The notes: a model not told the origin generated them from the letters alone. A stretch of 36,249 nucleotides of DNA from Pseudomonadota bacterium (GCA_009786085.1 WQTW01000006.1:1-36249), one strand, 5' to 3'; shown: positions 7,817-17,236, counted from the stretch's first letter. Translations and numbers: made by a program.

Positions 7817-8596
7817 TCATTCCAGATAACGCGCTTGTAATGCTGCGCAACCGACGCCGTCAAGCCCGAACTCTCTCTGCAAATAACTTATTATGTTACC
7901 ATATTTTGACTCTATTGCATCGAGTGCCGCCTCGATAAACGCTTCGCGGGCAGAAAACACGCAGACCAGCGCATCGTATTTTTCCCCCATCCGCTGCCGA
8001 TCCACCGTCGCCAACCAGCGTTCGCGGTAGGATGCCAGCGACGTTTCCGTCATCATATAATCTTCAATCACGGCCTGCCGCGACGCGCCCAGCGCCAGCA
8101 ACAGGATGGCGCTGCCCACGCCGGTACGGTCTTTGCCGATCGCGCAATGCTGCACAAGACGCGGCGTTTCCGGCGCGCGCATCCAGTCGAACATCCGCCG
8201 GTACGCCGGATTGTCGAACGGCAAGCGCTGATACAACTCCTTCATGAACGCAAACGCCCCCGACTCGTCAACCGCATGAGAAAGCAACTGCATCGGGCCT
8301 GCGCCGTTTTCCCAGCAACCTGCCGGCACGCACTCGTATTGCACATCGCGCCAGAGCGGATCCGGTCGCCGCCGCACCTCTGCCTCATCGCGGTAATCGA
8401 GCACATGCGTCACCGGCAACGCCGCCAGCGTTTCCAGGTCTTCCGCCGTCAACTCATCCAGAACGCCGGAACGAAACAACAATCCCGGCTTGACCGTCCG
8501 TCCGTCGGCCATCCGGCAACCGCCCAGATCACGAAAATTGACACCGCCCTGTAAATGGATTTTAGAAGTTGTTTTCATCAAAGCATCACACGCCAT
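7817..8596 (-). CDS. Protein-tyrosine phosphatase-like enzyme (Y_phosphatase3 type)
   Basis: The predicted cytosolic phosphatase has 259 residues and carries the Cys-based phosphatase loop HCAIGKDRTGVGSA, matching HCxxGKDRTG of bacterial tyrosine/lipid phosphatases. The N-terminal LQGGVNFRDLGG and the FRSGVLDELTAEDL region are typical of the Y_phosphatase3 (LipA/MptpB-like) family, which acts on phosphotyrosine and in some members on phosphoinositides. The substrate cannot be told from sequence. Three in-frame starts are possible (8659, 8596, 8578). I prefer the ATG at 8596 with a weak GCGAG upstream; the conserved domain begins shortly after 8578. It stands alone between dctA and a repeat-filled gap, so no operon partner is evident. 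Confidence 0.8.
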   Translation of the reverse strand: MACDALMKTTSKIHLQGGVNFRDLGGCRMADGRTVKPGLLFRSGVLDELTAEDLETLAALPVTHVLDYRDEAEVRRRPDPLWRDVQYECVPAGCWENGAGPMQLLSHAVDESGAFAFMKELYQRLPFDNPAYRRMFDWMRAPETPRLVQHCAIGKDRTGVGSAILLLALGASRQAVIEDYMMTETSLASYRERWLATVDRQRMGEKYDALVCVFSAREAFIEAALDAIESKYGNIISYLQREFGLDGVGCAALQARYLE

Positions 8597-8751
8597 GCTG
8601 CGCTCGCCGAACCTCGTGCCCGCTGTCGAAAAGTGCGATTTTACCGTGTTCCGGCACATCCCTGCGATACTTTTACCGGATCGCTTGTGAGCGGCCTTTA
8701 GCCGCGAGCGAAGCGTGGCGGGAGCCGCAACGTTTTAACCTCACGCGGAGA

Positions 8752-8840
8752 CGCGAAGTTCCTTCCCCTTCAAGGGGAAGGTTGGGATGGGGGTTGTTCA
8801 GGAATCAGAGGTCAGATACCAGACATCAGAAGCGCGTCAT
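8752..8840. repeat. REP-like palindrome plus degenerate heptads
   Basis: CCTTCCCCTTCAAGGGGAAGG (about 8760-8780) belongs to the same palindrome family as copies near 3364, 10909, 24188 and 32205. It is followed at 8797-8830 by degenerate heptads in the opposite orientation (AATCAGAGGTCAGATACCAGACATCAG). The whole gap from 8597 to 9145 contains no supported gene: besides these units it holds 'cctcacgcgaagc' boxes and the NIME-like module at 8932-9060. Confidence 0.75.
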
Positions 8841-8931
8841 TGCGCGGAGCGAAGCGCATAGGTCGCTGGTGCGCGTAGCAAACCGCGACGGATCGGCCTC
8901 ACGCGAAGCCCGAAGCCACGAAAATTTACTC

Positions 8932-9060
8932 CGTCATTCCCGCGAAAGCGGGGGTTCAGTCATTCAAACCTCAAACTTCCAAACCTTTGCATCGGCAAAG
9001 CGCACGTTTTCCATCTTCGCAAGATTGCTTTCCTGGATTCCCGATTTCTCGGGAATGACG
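8932..9060. repeat. NIME-like 129-bp module, copy 1
   Basis: The unit runs from CGTCATTCCCGCGAAAGCGGG to CCCGATTTCTCGGGAATGACG, so each end is a hairpin with ATTCCC/GGGAAT arms, as in neisserial dRS3 repeats flanking NIME cores. A second copy of exactly the same length sits at 21351-21479 with about 80 percent identity by eye and no indels. The right-hand hairpin shows a compensatory A-T to C-G change between the copies. Confidence 0.8.
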
Positions 9061-9145
9061 GCACATTTGTGTGGCGTATTCGACTTCTTCGCGGCTTCGC
9101 GCCTTCGCGTGAGATCATCAACGCGCATTCGGCGAGCGTCTTATC

Positions 9146-10810
9146 TCAGCAGTTATCATCCTGGCAAACAAACGCTCCACTATAGGACGGGATGGGGCCG
9201 TCTCGCCCATCGTCGTAGGCCGTCCATTTTCGAACCGTCTGTCTGGCGGTTCCTGCGTAGTATCCCGTGGCTGTGCCGTCACAATAATCCACACCTGTCA
9301 CGTCTATCCAGTTTTCGTAAGGAATCCTGTACCCGCCTTGCAAAAATGTTCCGTCTGCTTTTCTGCGAACCCAGTTCATGCTGTTTTTATCCGTACTCAG
9401 CGCCCGATTCCGATCCCAGGAGATGGTGTTGTTATCACAAACATTGATGACCCGCTGATCGCCATAGCCGACACCATAGAGCTTATCGTCTTCCGTCAAA
9501 TAAAAGACTGCTTCTTTCGTCGCTCCAACACTTTTCAGTTTCCCGGCCAGCGTCCGCTTCACCGGCACCGTGCCATACACTTGAAAATAAGCGCCGCCGC
9601 CGGGCGTCCCGCCCCAGGTATAGAGCGCCTGATCGTCGTCGTCGGGAACGGCCACACCGCCCGCGTAACGAACGATCAACCTCGTGGCCCTCGGACGCGC
9701 CGGGTTTGAACCGGGCCCCATGATCACCCGTGGCTCAAAAAAACGATGGGCGTCACCGGCGCCGACGCTGGCGCCCACGCCCGTATGCCGCGACAAGCCG
9801 GACACGACCACGCGCCCATCCGCCAGCAACACCCCTGTCCAGCCATAGCCGCCGTTAATGTAAATGATATCCTTGGCGTAGGCGTCGTACTGGGTCAAGC
9901 GCTCCGGCGTTCGGATGGTCACGTCGGTTCCTCTGTTGACCAGCGCGTAGCCGAAACTTCTTCCCCAACCCCACAAAGTATATTTGCCCGTTTTATCGAC
10001 GGACACAGCGTATTGCCCTTCATAAGCGCCGCCCACCAGAATGACTTGTTCTTTGTCGCCGTTTTTGTCAACGAAGTAGTGTGTGATATTCAACGGCACA
10101 GTCTTGTTTCCGCTGCTTCCCGTGGTTTCACCAAAAGAATTTCTTCCCCAGGTGTAAACGTCTCCATCATCCGTCAGGGCAATCGCGTTGTATTCACCGC
10201 CGTCGATGTACGCCACTTTTTTCTTGACCTGTGCGGTCGGCGTCTTGATGCCAAACGTCGGACAAGGCCGCGCCTGATAATGAGGCGCCCCGCTGACGGT
10301 GCCGGCGATAGTACCGTACTGGGTTGTTTCGTAGCCGGTGTTAACACAACCGGCTGTCCCGTAGAGACTGTCGCCCCAAGCCCACAATTCGCCTTCTTCG
10401 GTTAGCGCATACAAGGTGTGGGCTGTCGTGAATAATCGGATAACTTTCTGGCCAACAAGGTATTTGTTATAGGTCGAATTTTTGAAATCCTTGACGGTTT
10501 CAAATCGGGGGTGGTTTCGTCGGGCTTCCGCAGAATTGTGTTCATACCCTCTGGGGCCATCGTACCAGTTGGAATTTCCGCTGTGACCATTGTAGCGATA
10601 GCCCCACACGATAATGTCGCCGCCGGAGCCGTCGGGTTTTTTAGGCGTCGCCATCACCGCCGTCGAAATCAGACTGCCTACCCCCAACCCTTCCACCAGG
10701 CCCCTCAGCTTGGGCCCGGGCAAAACAGGATCGTTGGCATCCGCCCATGCCGCTCCGTTCAGAAAAACGACAAGCACCGAAAACGCCATTCCTAAAATTT
10801 GATACTTCAT
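9146..10810 (-). CDS. Secreted RCC1-repeat (beta-propeller) protein next to pilY1
   Basis: The 554-residue protein begins with a clear Sec signal peptide (hydrophobic FSVLVVFLNGAAWA, likely cleaved after ADA or WA). It contains at least six RCC1-type repeats, seen as recurring 'alt.dG.vytWG.n..G' blocks: LYALTEEGELWAWGDSLYG, NAIALTDDGDVYTWGRNSFG, YTLWGWGRSFG, GVLLADGRVVVSGLS, ALYTWGGTPGGG and FYLTEDDKLYGVGYGD. Such repeats form a seven-bladed propeller. The C-terminus has paired cysteines (VCDNN, DYCDG, FVCQDDNC) consistent with a periplasmic or surface location. AGGTG lies 5 bases before the ATG. It follows pilY1 on the same strand after about 295 bp of repeats, so it may be co-transcribed with the pilus cluster. 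Its role is unknown; a pilus-tip or adhesin accessory role is inference. Confidence 0.85.
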   Translation of the reverse strand: MKYQILGMAFSVLVVFLNGAAWADANDPVLPGPKLRGLVEGLGVGSLISTAVMATPKKPDGSGGDIIVWGYRYNGHSGNSNWYDGPRGYEHNSAEARRNHPRFETVKDFKNSTYNKYLVGQKVIRLFTTAHTLYALTEEGELWAWGDSLYGTAGCVNTGYETTQYGTIAGTVSGAPHYQARPCPTFGIKTPTAQVKKKVAYIDGGEYNAIALTDDGDVYTWGRNSFGETTGSSGNKTVPLNITHYFVDKNGDKEQVILVGGAYEGQYAVSVDKTGKYTLWGWGRSFGYALVNRGTDVTIRTPERLTQYDAYAKDIIYINGGYGWTGVLLADGRVVVSGLSRHTGVGASVGAGDAHRFFEPRVIMGPGSNPARPRATRLIVRYAGGVAVPDDDDQALYTWGGTPGGGAYFQVYGTVPVKRTLAGKLKSVGATKEAVFYLTEDDKLYGVGYGDQRVINVCDNNTISWDRNRALSTDKNSMNWVRRKADGTFLQGGYRIPYENWIDVTGVDYCDGTATGYYAGTARQTVRKWTAYDDGRDGPIPSYSGAFVCQDDNC

Positions 10811-10825
10811 GACCGCACCTCTATA

Positions 10826-10888
10826 TCCTGATTCCTGATTCCTGATTCCTGATTCCTGATTCCTGATTCCTGATTCCTGATTCCTGAT
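10826..10888. repeat. Heptanucleotide array, nine copies of TCCTGAT
   Basis: Nine perfect tandem copies of TCCTGAT lie just upstream of the RCC1-gene ribosome site (start codon at 10810). Copy-number change would alter leader length in 7-bp steps. It belongs to the same family as the arrays at 1, 20106 and 25621. Confidence 0.97.
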
Positions 10889-10889
10889 A

Positions 10890-11105
10890 ACCCCATCCCC
10901 ACCCCAGCCCTCCCCTTGAAGGGGAGGGTTTCAAATGCCCTTCTCCGCGCCTCCGCGTCTCCGCGTGAGCACAAAAAGTCGTCATTGCGAGCGAAGCGAA
11001 GCAATCCAGAAAATGCGCGCAACGAAAAAACGCTGGATTGCTTCGTCACTTCGTTCCTCGCAATGACGCCTTTCTGATTCCTGATACCTGACCTCTGACC
11101 TCTGA
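10890..11105. repeat. Palindrome CCCTCCCCTTGAAGGGGAGGG and 'GTCATTGCGAGCGAAGCG' inverted repeat
   Basis: The gap between pilY1 and the RCC1 gene (10811-11105) holds no gene. After the heptads comes the TCCCCTTGAAGGGGA palindrome with its CCCCATCCCCACCCCAGCC prefix (about 10891-10928). A large inverted repeat follows with arms 10980-11009 (CGTCATTGCGAGCGAAGCG...) and 11033-11068 (ending TCGCAATGACG), a widespread bacterial MITE/REP-like pattern. Degenerate heptads occur at 11075-11103. The structures could terminate or attenuate read-through from pilY1. Confidence 0.85.
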
Positions 11106-14100
11106 TCACCGACTGATAAAGCGAAGGCTGCTCCGCCTCGCTCCGCTACCTGCGGAACCCTCTCTACCGGAAAATTCGTCTCCGACAAAACCCGTTCCCT
11201 GATTCTGTTGCCGGTTTGCCAGCAGAAGCCTGAACACATGTTTCCCGTCTCTGCGCGTCAGCCCGACGTAGTGTGCCGACGCAAGTCCGCCCATATGGTT
11301 GACCAAATGGCCGGTGTTCAGAAGCGCGCCCGTATTCACCTGCCGCTCATAAAGCATCGCTTCAAACGGCGATGTCGCGCAGATGTCCAGCCCTGCCGTT
11401 CCGCTCGGAACATAACGGTTCGCAATATAGGCGGTTCGCTCAAGCAGCGAATCCGGGTTGGTAATCACCTGATACCCTTGATCAAAGAAATGAACCCACC
11501 CTTTTTTATCGGAAGAAACGTTTTCCAACCCATCACTGACATCTTTCAGATCGGAGAGATGATAGGGAAACGATGACGTGTCGGGTTCCGGTGCATCCCG
11601 CGTCCCATCTTTGAAGGCAAACATGCCCTGGATCGTTTCGGGATAACTTTTCCCGATCCCATCGTAAAGATCCGCTTCATCGTAAAAACGACCGGTTCCC
11701 GCCATGATCCAGCGCGCCTTCTCGCTATCGCTGTAGATCACCTCTATTCGCGGCTCGGTGTTGACCGGCAGTGGCGTATCCGCTTTATTGCGCAACGCCA
11801 TCAACTTGACCGCTTTCCATTCGTCGGGATTTTCCGACGTCAAATCAAAACGCCAGAAATTCCCCAACTGATCACCGCCATAGACCGCATCCGCAAGCTG
11901 GTTTTCGGAACTCTCTACAAAAGCCCGGATGTACGCCAACCCGCTGGGTTCCGCTTTCGTCCCGGCGTTTGTAATGACTTCATGAATTTTTTTTCCTGTC
12001 GCCAGATCGACAAAGAAAATGCGGCCTTTGCCATCTCCTTTTTTAGGCTGATCGCCGCCTTCTCCGTTGTTAAGACCGGACGGCAGAATCGCCACCCATC
12101 GCCCGCCCCAGGCTTTTGTTTTCACCATCAACGCGCGACCGTAGGCATATCCCATGTTGTCGTCGGTGAACGTCCATTGGAACAACGCCTCGCCCTGCCC
12201 CGCCGGCGTGTTGTCTCCCTCCGTGACATCGAGTGCGTAATACGACGTGCCGCCTTTGCCCATCCCGCCGATCAGCAGGGTTCTCCAGCGATCACCGCCG
12301 ATATCCACATCGATAACGCGGGGCGTGGCGTCCACATAGAAATAATGCGCCCAGCCTTCTTCTCTGGAACGCAACAGATTGACAATCCCTTTGTTCGCCG
12401 CGCTGCGGAAAAGCTCGGGAGGAATAAACGCCCAGCGCTCGTTTCCATCGTCGTCAAAAGCATGCAGCATGCCATCGTTTCCTGCCGCATAAATCATTCG
12501 TTTGCGGTCTTCGTGCGCTTTCTTGAAGTCACCGTAACCCGGATTTTTGAATTCGTTGTACAGAAAACCCGGTTTATCAACCACCGCCGGAGAAGCGTGA
12601 ACGAAATCGCCCAGAAGGCTGGGTCTCTTGCGGTATTTTCCTCCGACAAGACTTTCTTCCAGACGCCTGTCACCCCGAAGATAGTTAACGACCTCCTTCT
12701 GATCGTTCTGATTCGCCCCGAGCGTTAAAAGGTATTCGGGCGCCGCGCTGCTCAACGCGCTGAACGTAAAGGGGATGCCGCCGTTTCCTTTCGCCGTAAA
12801 AATCTTTCGCTCTGTATTCCAGGGCTCATTGTTCACGCCCATTTTTTCCGCCAGCTTCACCGCTGCGTCCCACACCATCGCGCCCGGCACAATTTCAGTC
12901 GCGTGATGGATTCTTCTCTTTTGAACCGTGCCGCCCCAGTTCGGCGTAAAGCTGGCGCTATAACCAAACATCTCGTTCTCGCGCCCCAGATCTTTCGATA
13001 TCGGAAGTCCCAGTTCCGCGAACGTTCCGCCGCGGCTGATCACGTCCAGTCCCGCCATTCCGCCGTGACCGGTGTCTATGGCTTTATCGAAATCATGCGG
13101 CGCAACGCCGGTCGTGAAGACGCCGAAACCGGAAACGGTCGCGTGCCACAAGTCGTCAATCGCTGTCGGTTCGTTTTTTCTGGGCGTCGGCCAATCAACA
13201 GCGCCACTGGCTATTCTGGCAAGCGTCTGTTTCGGATTTCTGGCCGACAGGGTTCCTTCGCCCGCATAGGTTAGCGCAAGCGTATTGAGGTGTTTCCATC
13301 CGGCCGGATCGTTCGCCGTTTGATCGACATCGAATGTTGTAAAGTCTTTGCGCAACTCATTCAGCCAGGCATAAAGCGAAATGTCGGAGAGCGTATCGCT
13401 CGCGGCTTGCGCGCCTTCCCTGATGGGGCGCGGCCAAAGTGTATTGTTAGCAAGATCAACCCCCAACACATTCGCCGCCCGAGGCGGCGTCGATACAACC
13501 TTCAAATCCTGATTCCCCACGCCTGAAAATGAATCGTCGTTCCATAAACCGTCGGTCAACGCCACCAGATAGTTCCGCTGGCAAGAATGAAGAATGAGAT
13601 TTTTGTCCGCATCGAATTTTGCGCGAACCCGGTGCATCGCGGTCTTGAGCGGCGTTCCCTTGTTGGCGATGGCGTTCACTTCGTGTTCGAGCAGCGCCTT
13701 GTAAATCCGGTATTTGCCCCCCACGGTGTCCGGGTCAAATTCTTTCACCTCGGTTAATGGTTCTATGGACGTATTGCCAGCAACGCTGTTGACCGTCGCA
13801 ACGCTCATTCTCAACCAGCGATCCGGCTCGATCCCCGCCAATGCGAAGGTCGCTACCGTGCGCGTCGCTGCCGTTCGGTTGCCGTAATACGCATACCAGT
13901 TGGCGTAATTTTCGAGTTCCTCCTCATACGTCCGGCTTTTCGTCTGCAACACTCCGTTTTCATCAACGACGGTGTGCTTGACAGGTTCTCCCGTACCTTT
14001 CGAATAATCCAGAACGACCAATTCAAAAGAAGGATACTGGGTGTGATCTTCCTTGTTGGGCGACGTGTATTTTCCGTTCGGAAAATAATAATACGGGTAT

Positions 14101-14990
14101 TTGTACACCGCTGTGCGATCGTCCTGACAATCCTGCGGAGATGCAGACCCCAAATACAAAGTACCCTCATAAAACGCCGATGGCGTGACCGGATTCCCGT
14201 CCGGCGTCGGCGAAACAGACTGGTAATAACGGCACCATTTCACGCTGGTTTTAAAGTAATGCATGGGCATGATGTCCGTCAGTTGCGCGAGTTGCGAAGC
14301 GCTTGCGCCATTCATGTACCTTAACTGCAATGAAAATCGCTGATCCGGAAAATAGGTGCGCTCTTGCGGAAAATCCTTCGTCACATCTCTCATGTTGATC
14401 GTGACGGGAACGCCCTGGGGTCGCGCGATCCCGCCAAAGCTCTCCGGCCAGCCGACCTTCGTCCAGCCGTTGCTCGCGTCTTTCATCGACGGAAAACTGA
14501 TGGTATTGCCGCTTTGGTTTTCAAAGACCGGCGGCAAATACGTCACCTCCGGGTGATAAGCCATCTTGTTGAAACCGGCGGCCATCAACGGCGGCGGCAA
14601 CAATTGCACCGCTTTTTCTCTGACCTCCGCTGGATTGGTGCTGCGGTAAGGATTGGGATAAGGGTACCCGCAAACATCGATGGTCTTGCATTGCCGATCG
14701 GACGGCGAACAAAGAAAAACACCGCCGACCGTTCCATCCGCACCACGCCAACACGCCCTCTCAACATCACCAATCCCTTCCGGCGCATGCGTCCAGGTCA
14801 TACTTCCTGAATCATCGGCAAGCAACAGCACGTTCGTCGGAACAAGGCTCTTGATATCCACAAACACCGGACTGTCCGCGATCTTGACCGGCGCGTTCGG
14901 ATTGGCTGAAAAGGAAGACGCCGAGAAGGTAGAAACAGCGAACATGAGCAACGCTGCCAGAAACGGGTTCTTGAAATGTATTCGTTTCAT
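11106..14990 (-). CDS. pilY1: Type IV pilus tip/assembly protein PilY1
   Basis: PilY1 is the large exported protein that, with minor pilins, primes pilus assembly and caps the tip, mediating adhesion and surface sensing. The 1294-residue product has a signal peptide (ending about SASSFSA), then VPTNVLLLADDSGSMTW, a MIDAS-like DxSGS of a von Willebrand A-type region. The second half is the PilC/PilY propeller domain with hallmarks AAGNDGMLHAFDDDGNERWAFIP, LLIGGMGKGGTSYYALDVT and AVYGGDQLGNFWRFDLT. The Gly/Ser/Arg-rich C-terminal end (GREGSAGSGARRSSLRF) overlaps repeat DNA and may be eroded. ATG 14990 was chosen because it begins the signal peptide and GGAA lies about 8 bases upstream; an upstream start at 15026 would spoil the signal. 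It follows pilX by 45 bp. Confidence 0.95.
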   Translation of the reverse strand: MKRIHFKNPFLAALLMFAVSTFSASSFSANPNAPVKIADSPVFVDIKSLVPTNVLLLADDSGSMTWTHAPEGIGDVERACWRGADGTVGGVFLCSPSDRQCKTIDVCGYPYPNPYRSTNPAEVREKAVQLLPPPLMAAGFNKMAYHPEVTYLPPVFENQSGNTISFPSMKDASNGWTKVGWPESFGGIARPQGVPVTINMRDVTKDFPQERTYFPDQRFSLQLRYMNGASASQLAQLTDIMPMHYFKTSVKWCRYYQSVSPTPDGNPVTPSAFYEGTLYLGSASPQDCQDDRTAVYKYPYYYFPNGKYTSPNKEDHTQYPSFELVVLDYSKGTGEPVKHTVVDENGVLQTKSRTYEEELENYANWYAYYGNRTAATRTVATFALAGIEPDRWLRMSVATVNSVAGNTSIEPLTEVKEFDPDTVGGKYRIYKALLEHEVNAIANKGTPLKTAMHRVRAKFDADKNLILHSCQRNYLVALTDGLWNDDSFSGVGNQDLKVVSTPPRAANVLGVDLANNTLWPRPIREGAQAASDTLSDISLYAWLNELRKDFTTFDVDQTANDPAGWKHLNTLALTYAGEGTLSARNPKQTLARIASGAVDWPTPRKNEPTAIDDLWHATVSGFGVFTTGVAPHDFDKAIDTGHGGMAGLDVISRGGTFAELGLPISKDLGRENEMFGYSASFTPNWGGTVQKRRIHHATEIVPGAMVWDAAVKLAEKMGVNNEPWNTERKIFTAKGNGGIPFTFSALSSAAPEYLLTLGANQNDQKEVVNYLRGDRRLEESLVGGKYRKRPSLLGDFVHASPAVVDKPGFLYNEFKNPGYGDFKKAHEDRKRMIYAAGNDGMLHAFDDDGNERWAFIPPELFRSAANKGIVNLLRSREEGWAHYFYVDATPRVIDVDIGGDRWRTLLIGGMGKGGTSYYALDVTEGDNTPAGQGEALFQWTFTDDNMGYAYGRALMVKTKAWGGRWVAILPSGLNNGEGGDQPKKGDGKGRIFFVDLATGKKIHEVITNAGTKAEPSGLAYIRAFVESSENQLADAVYGGDQLGNFWRFDLTSENPDEWKAVKLMALRNKADTPLPVNTEPRIEVIYSDSEKARWIMAGTGRFYDEADLYDGIGKSYPETIQGMFAFKDGTRDAPEPDTSSFPYHLSDLKDVSDGLENVSSDKKGWVHFFDQGYQVITNPDSLLERTAYIANRYVPSGTAGLDICATSPFEAMLYERQVNTGALLNTGHLVNHMGGLASAHYVGLTRRDGKHVFRLLLANRQQNQGTGFVGDEFSGREGSAGSGARRSSLRFISR

Positions 14991-15035
14991 CACAAATTCC
15001 TTACGGCTCTTCTGTCCTGAAAACACTGAGACCGC

Positions 15036-15599
15036 CTAGTTGATAAATGCCTGCGCAAAAACCGCCGTGTTCCTGACGCCGTCAACACGAATGGAAACGC
15101 GGACGATGGGTGAACCCGCCCCGCTGCCGGTTCTGTATTCGCCATCCGTATGCACGGGCACCGTCCCCATTCCTCCCCCGTTGCTCAACATGCAGTTGGC
15201 CGGCGTCAGTCCTGCGTTCGGATCGGCGCACATCCGTTCGGCCACAAACCGCACGCTCATATCGGAGACCTCCATCGTGCCCTCTCCGGGCTGCACGCCG
15301 TTTCGGAGCAGCGTCGCCGGAATGCCCTCGGGGCTGTCCGTGTTCCGCCAATGGTCGGAGAAATAAGCTGGGCGTGTTTCTGCGTTCAGCATGTCCTGCA
15401 CCACGTGTTCCACCGCCATGTTCGCAGGCGCTTCCGCCGCCTGACGAAAAGACAGGTTGTTGACCACCTGAATGGACGTATCGCTCGAACGCAACAGCGC
15501 CGTTGAAACAAGCAACATCGCCACCAGTATGAGCAGCGTCATGATCAGCACCATCCCTCGCTCCGAGCGGTACGACACGCTATAAGCACACCGATTCAT
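15036..15599 (-). CDS. pilX: Type IV pilus minor pilin-like protein PilX
   Basis: This 187-residue protein has the PilX N-terminal pattern: a basic leader, ERGMVLIMTLLILVAMLLVSTALLRSS as the hydrophobic alpha-1 helix, then a soluble part. PilX is a minor component of the priming complex with PilV, PilW, FimT/PilE and PilY1 in the inner membrane and pilus. The leader lacks a textbook FTLIE motif, as is usual for PilX. C130-region and CMLSN cysteines could form a disulfide. ATG 15599 has GGAG 8 bases upstream; an upstream TTG at 15620 overlaps the pilW stop. Order and tight spacing (17 bp after pilW) support an operon. Confidence 0.9.
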   Translation of the reverse strand: MNRCAYSVSYRSERGMVLIMTLLILVAMLLVSTALLRSSDTSIQVVNNLSFRQAAEAPANMAVEHVVQDMLNAETRPAYFSDHWRNTDSPEGIPATLLRNGVQPGEGTMEVSDMSVRFVAERMCADPNAGLTPANCMLSNGGGMGTVPVHTDGEYRTGSGAGSPIVRVSIRVDGVRNTAVFAQAFIN

Positions 15600-15616
15600 C
15601 GCTTCCACTCCCTCTC

Positions 15617-16705
15617 TCAATTCCAGATCGTGTTTTGCAGAGGAACCGTTGTTTCATATTTACGGTACCGCCATCCATACGGCTGATCGCTTTTCGACAC
15701 CACCAGAGGAATGTCCTGAGGAGCGCTGCATGTCCAGCCGCCGGGACAATCCACGAAAAAGGTTTCCGTAATATCAGGAGCCTCCGCCAATGCGATATCC
15801 GGCTCGGCCGCGCGCACGATCAACCCGAAGCGTATCGCTCTGATATCTCGCGCCGATATCGTTCCGCTCATGATCTGATCCAGCGTCGTCGCGTCGGGTG
15901 TTATCCACGCATCGGCGACGCCGCCCGAAGTCATCGCAACACCGTACTGCGCTTTGAAAGCGACAACGTTCGAGGCTACCGGAACCGTTCTCGTCACTTG
16001 CCAGTGGTTGTTGCCTGCCGCGGCGTCAACCTGCCATATTTCCATTTGCAGTGTTTCGTTTTCATCGACAAAGAAACGGCGTCTGACGACGTTCCCCATA
16101 TCGACCAGAGAATCCCCGGCGCTCATGCTTCCCAAAAACTGTCCTGCGCCGATCGTCACATCCACCCGTCCGCTGTCGTCGGGCGGCGTGACGGTTTGCG
16201 CCGAAAAAGCTGCGCAATGGGTTCCTGTCGCCGCAAGCAGAATGCTTCCATTCGCCAACCCAAGAGGCGCCGCCAGAGAAAAACGCTGCGGCGTATGAAT
16301 CTCGGTCACGGACATCGGCAAATCGGTGAAATTCCCCGTGCCGTAAAAGACAAAAAGATCATCCGACAAGCCACCATCGGCAGGAATGATCGCCGCAGGC
16401 AGCGGATACAAAGGAATAGGCGAACTCCCTGCATCGTTGTTGGGAAAAACCGAAACCGCCGTACACGCTTGAAAGCTTCCAAAATTGCTCATGACTCCCG
16501 CGCCGGCATTGCTCAACTCCTGACTGACCGCAAAAGTCGCGTAAAGCCCCGCCATCTGCGCTTCGTTGGTCGTTTCCGTCGCGCGGTAATTTCTCTCGAC
16601 GTTTTCAAAGATACGAAAACTGGCGTACATCGCCAGCAATCCGATGATCACACCAACCATCAGCTCAACAAGAGAAAAACCGTTTTGTTGGTTGCCCCGT
16701 CGCAT
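15617..16705 (-). CDS. pilW: Type IV pilus minor pilin PilW
   Basis: This 362-residue minor pilin has a prepilin-peptidase site: short basic leader MRRGNQQNG then FSLVELMVGVIIGLLAMYASF, with Phe+1 and Glu+5. The C-terminal soluble domain is long, as in the PilW family, with IRAIRFGLIVRA (typical 'vravRi.llvRs' motif) near the end. Cys residues in FFVDCPGGWTCSAP may pair. ATG 16705 is preceded by GGA; a GTG at 16720 with AAGGA upstream is an alternative adding five residues. It lies between pilV (66 bp upstream) and pilX (17 bp downstream). Confidence 0.92.
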   Translation of the reverse strand: MRRGNQQNGFSLVELMVGVIIGLLAMYASFRIFENVERNYRATETTNEAQMAGLYATFAVSQELSNAGAGVMSNFGSFQACTAVSVFPNNDAGSSPIPLYPLPAAIIPADGGLSDDLFVFYGTGNFTDLPMSVTEIHTPQRFSLAAPLGLANGSILLAATGTHCAAFSAQTVTPPDDSGRVDVTIGAGQFLGSMSAGDSLVDMGNVVRRRFFVDENETLQMEIWQVDAAAGNNHWQVTRTVPVASNVVAFKAQYGVAMTSGGVADAWITPDATTLDQIMSGTISARDIRAIRFGLIVRAAEPDIALAEAPDITETFFVDCPGGWTCSAPQDIPLVVSKSDQPYGWRYRKYETTVPLQNTIWN

Positions 16706-16771
16706 TTTTTTCCATCTCACTTTTTCTTATCCTTCTCCGGCGCTTGCGCATACGCGCTTGATGGTTCCGCT

Positions 16772-17236
16772 TCAGTTATTCCCGATAACGCTGGTCTGCG
16801 TGTATCGGCGGATTGCGTTTTCCCCCGGCGTCTGCCAGGTCACCGTGATTTCAACCAGCCTCGTTTCTCCCGGAAGGTTGGCGTCCGCCATGAAATGGAC
16901 GACAGGCGCACCCGCTCCCGGCAGTTTCTTCGTCAGTTCGTTTTCAAAAAGACCGAACTCATTTCCTCCTGACTCGAAGAGCGACGCCACCTGACCGGCG
17001 CCGCCCGACATCGCCGCAGGCGTCATCGCCTTGATCTTTCCCACGTACGCGTTCACCAGATGAATGGCCTCCGCCCGATACTGCACGTCCCCCGTATTTT
17101 TAAAAGACACCGCCTGCAATCCGGCCATCGCCAGCATCCCGCAGGAAAAAATCAGCACGGAGACCAACACTTCCACCAACGAGGAACCTTGCATCCTTCT
17201 AATCAGTTTCCAGGGTTTTTGTTTTCGACCTTCCAT
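16772..17236 (-). CDS. pilV: Type IV pilus minor pilin PilV
   Basis: This 154-residue minor pilin has a 17-residue basic leader ending RRMQG, then SSLVEVLVSVLIFSCGMLAMAGLQ. Glu+5 is kept, but position +1 is Ser rather than Phe/Met, which is seen in some PilV proteins. FxxGxLAMAGLQ is a PilV hallmark. The soluble domain ends with VEITVTWQTPGE, the conserved 'v.V.W..' strand of the family. It sits in the order fimT-pilV-pilW-pilX, with 79 bp to fimT upstream (a gap with a 'cgccttcgcgtgag' box). Confidence 0.92.
   Translation of the reverse strand: MEGRKQKPWKLIRRMQGSSLVEVLVSVLIFSCGMLAMAGLQAVSFKNTGDVQYRAEAIHLVNAYVGKIKAMTPAAMSGGAGQVASLFESGGNEFGLFENELTKKLPGAGAPVVHFMADANLPGETRLVEITVTWQTPGENAIRRYTQTSVIGNN

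Noticed and set aside
10811-11109. Small protein gene of 100 codons on the minus strand (repeat-rich SGIRNQE product)
   Set aside because: The whole frame is translated heptads and palindromes; no conserved sequence.
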